Program-made: the position numbers and the translations under genes
Notes under the pieces: model-generated
What the model saw: the letters and a program-made list of their open reading frames with translations, nothing else
Told to the model about the DNA's origin: nothing
The model's database searches: none
Origin: G965199725 sp965199725
Lineage (GTDB): Bacteria; Pseudomonadota; Gammaproteobacteria; Nitrosococcales; Methylophagaceae
Reading direction: 5' to 3'
Assembly (NCBI GenBank): GCA_965199725.1
Contig: OZ241321.1
Span: 1,302,001-1,366,000 of the forward strand
DNA: 64,000 nt
In this document: positions 63,975 to 64,000 of the stretch, piece by piece
Layout of the letters: every line of letters begins with the position of its first letter
How positions within the stretch are numbered: position 1 is the first letter of the stretch

Positions 63975-64000
63975 ATGACAGAATTAACGGCGATAATGGT
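63975..64000 (+). CDS. aceF: Start of probable dihydrolipoamide acetyltransferase (truncated by window edge)
   Basis: ATG at 63975, with TAAGGA ahead, 3 bp after the aceE stop. The visible codons read MTELTAIMV, in keeping with the start of an E2 lipoyl domain. Identity is inferred from the aceE-aceF gene order. Confidence 0.6.

Noticed and set aside
1..64000. CRISPR array, prophage or insertion sequence
   Set aside because: No regularly spaced repeats, no transposase with terminal inverted repeats, and no phage structural genes were seen; the only tyrosine recombinase is housekeeping XerD.

Overview
The window reads as a chromosomal segment of an AT-rich gammaproteobacterium. The support is gene content and order: rpsP-rimM-trmD-rplS with ffh, ypjD and corB beside it; mutY-yggX; cysS next to ppiB-lpxH; surE-pcm-yqaA-nlpD; prfB-lysS; gmk-rpoZ-spoT-ridA-recG; ubiC-ubiA; csrA beside tRNA-Ser and tRNA-Arg; and a homodimeric-type aceE followed by the first codons of a probable aceF. 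I cannot fix the genus. Many accessory loci are decayed, which suggests a host-associated or otherwise shrinking genome (inference).

Layout. 1-791: end of a DNA methyltransferase and a frameshifted BglII-type endonuclease. 823-9458: housekeeping block (cysS, ppiB, lpxH, dsbC, xerD, ogt, rplS, trmD, rimM, rpsP, ffh). 9616-21298: ypjD, corB, an AsmA-like protein, mutY-yggX, a cold-shock protein, ung, a type IV pilin, a CsiV-like protein, trhO and ggt. 21299-23275: gene-poor decayed stretch with a nucleotidyltransferase pseudogene and a 48-bp copy of part of the downstream MFS gene. 23276-27553: tRNA-Arg, parE, parC. 27626-34788: an OFA-family MFS transporter (oxalate/formate type), two broken Sel1 lipoprotein copies, and a two-gene NAD-linked formate dehydrogenase. 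34901-37623: surE-pcm-yqaA-nlpD, with no rpoS after nlpD. 38305-40902: prfB, with its programmed +1 frameshift, and lysS. 40949-41835: remains of a restriction-modification locus with an HNH nuclease. 42019-46137: alaC, hom, thrC and a membrane protein. 46215-50492: serC, then rph-rdgB-DUF3280-hemW. 50890-57976: gmk to ubiA. 58068-58936: DUF697 remnant, tRNA-Arg, tRNA-Ser, csrA. 59321-60720: third broken restriction-modification pair. 60850-61040: small secreted-peptide gene with a frameshift. 61317-64000: aceE and the start of probable aceF.

How the genes fit together. Most of the window is translation, ribosome assembly, DNA repair, topology, stringent response, amino-acid synthesis (alanine, threonine, serine) and ubiquinone synthesis. 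The metabolic feature of note is the OFA transporter upstream of an NAD-dependent formate dehydrogenase, which could take up or exchange a C1/C2 acid and turn formate into NADH. I found no intact new defence or signalling system. The strongest unusual signal is that three separate restriction-modification loci in 64 kb are all visibly broken.
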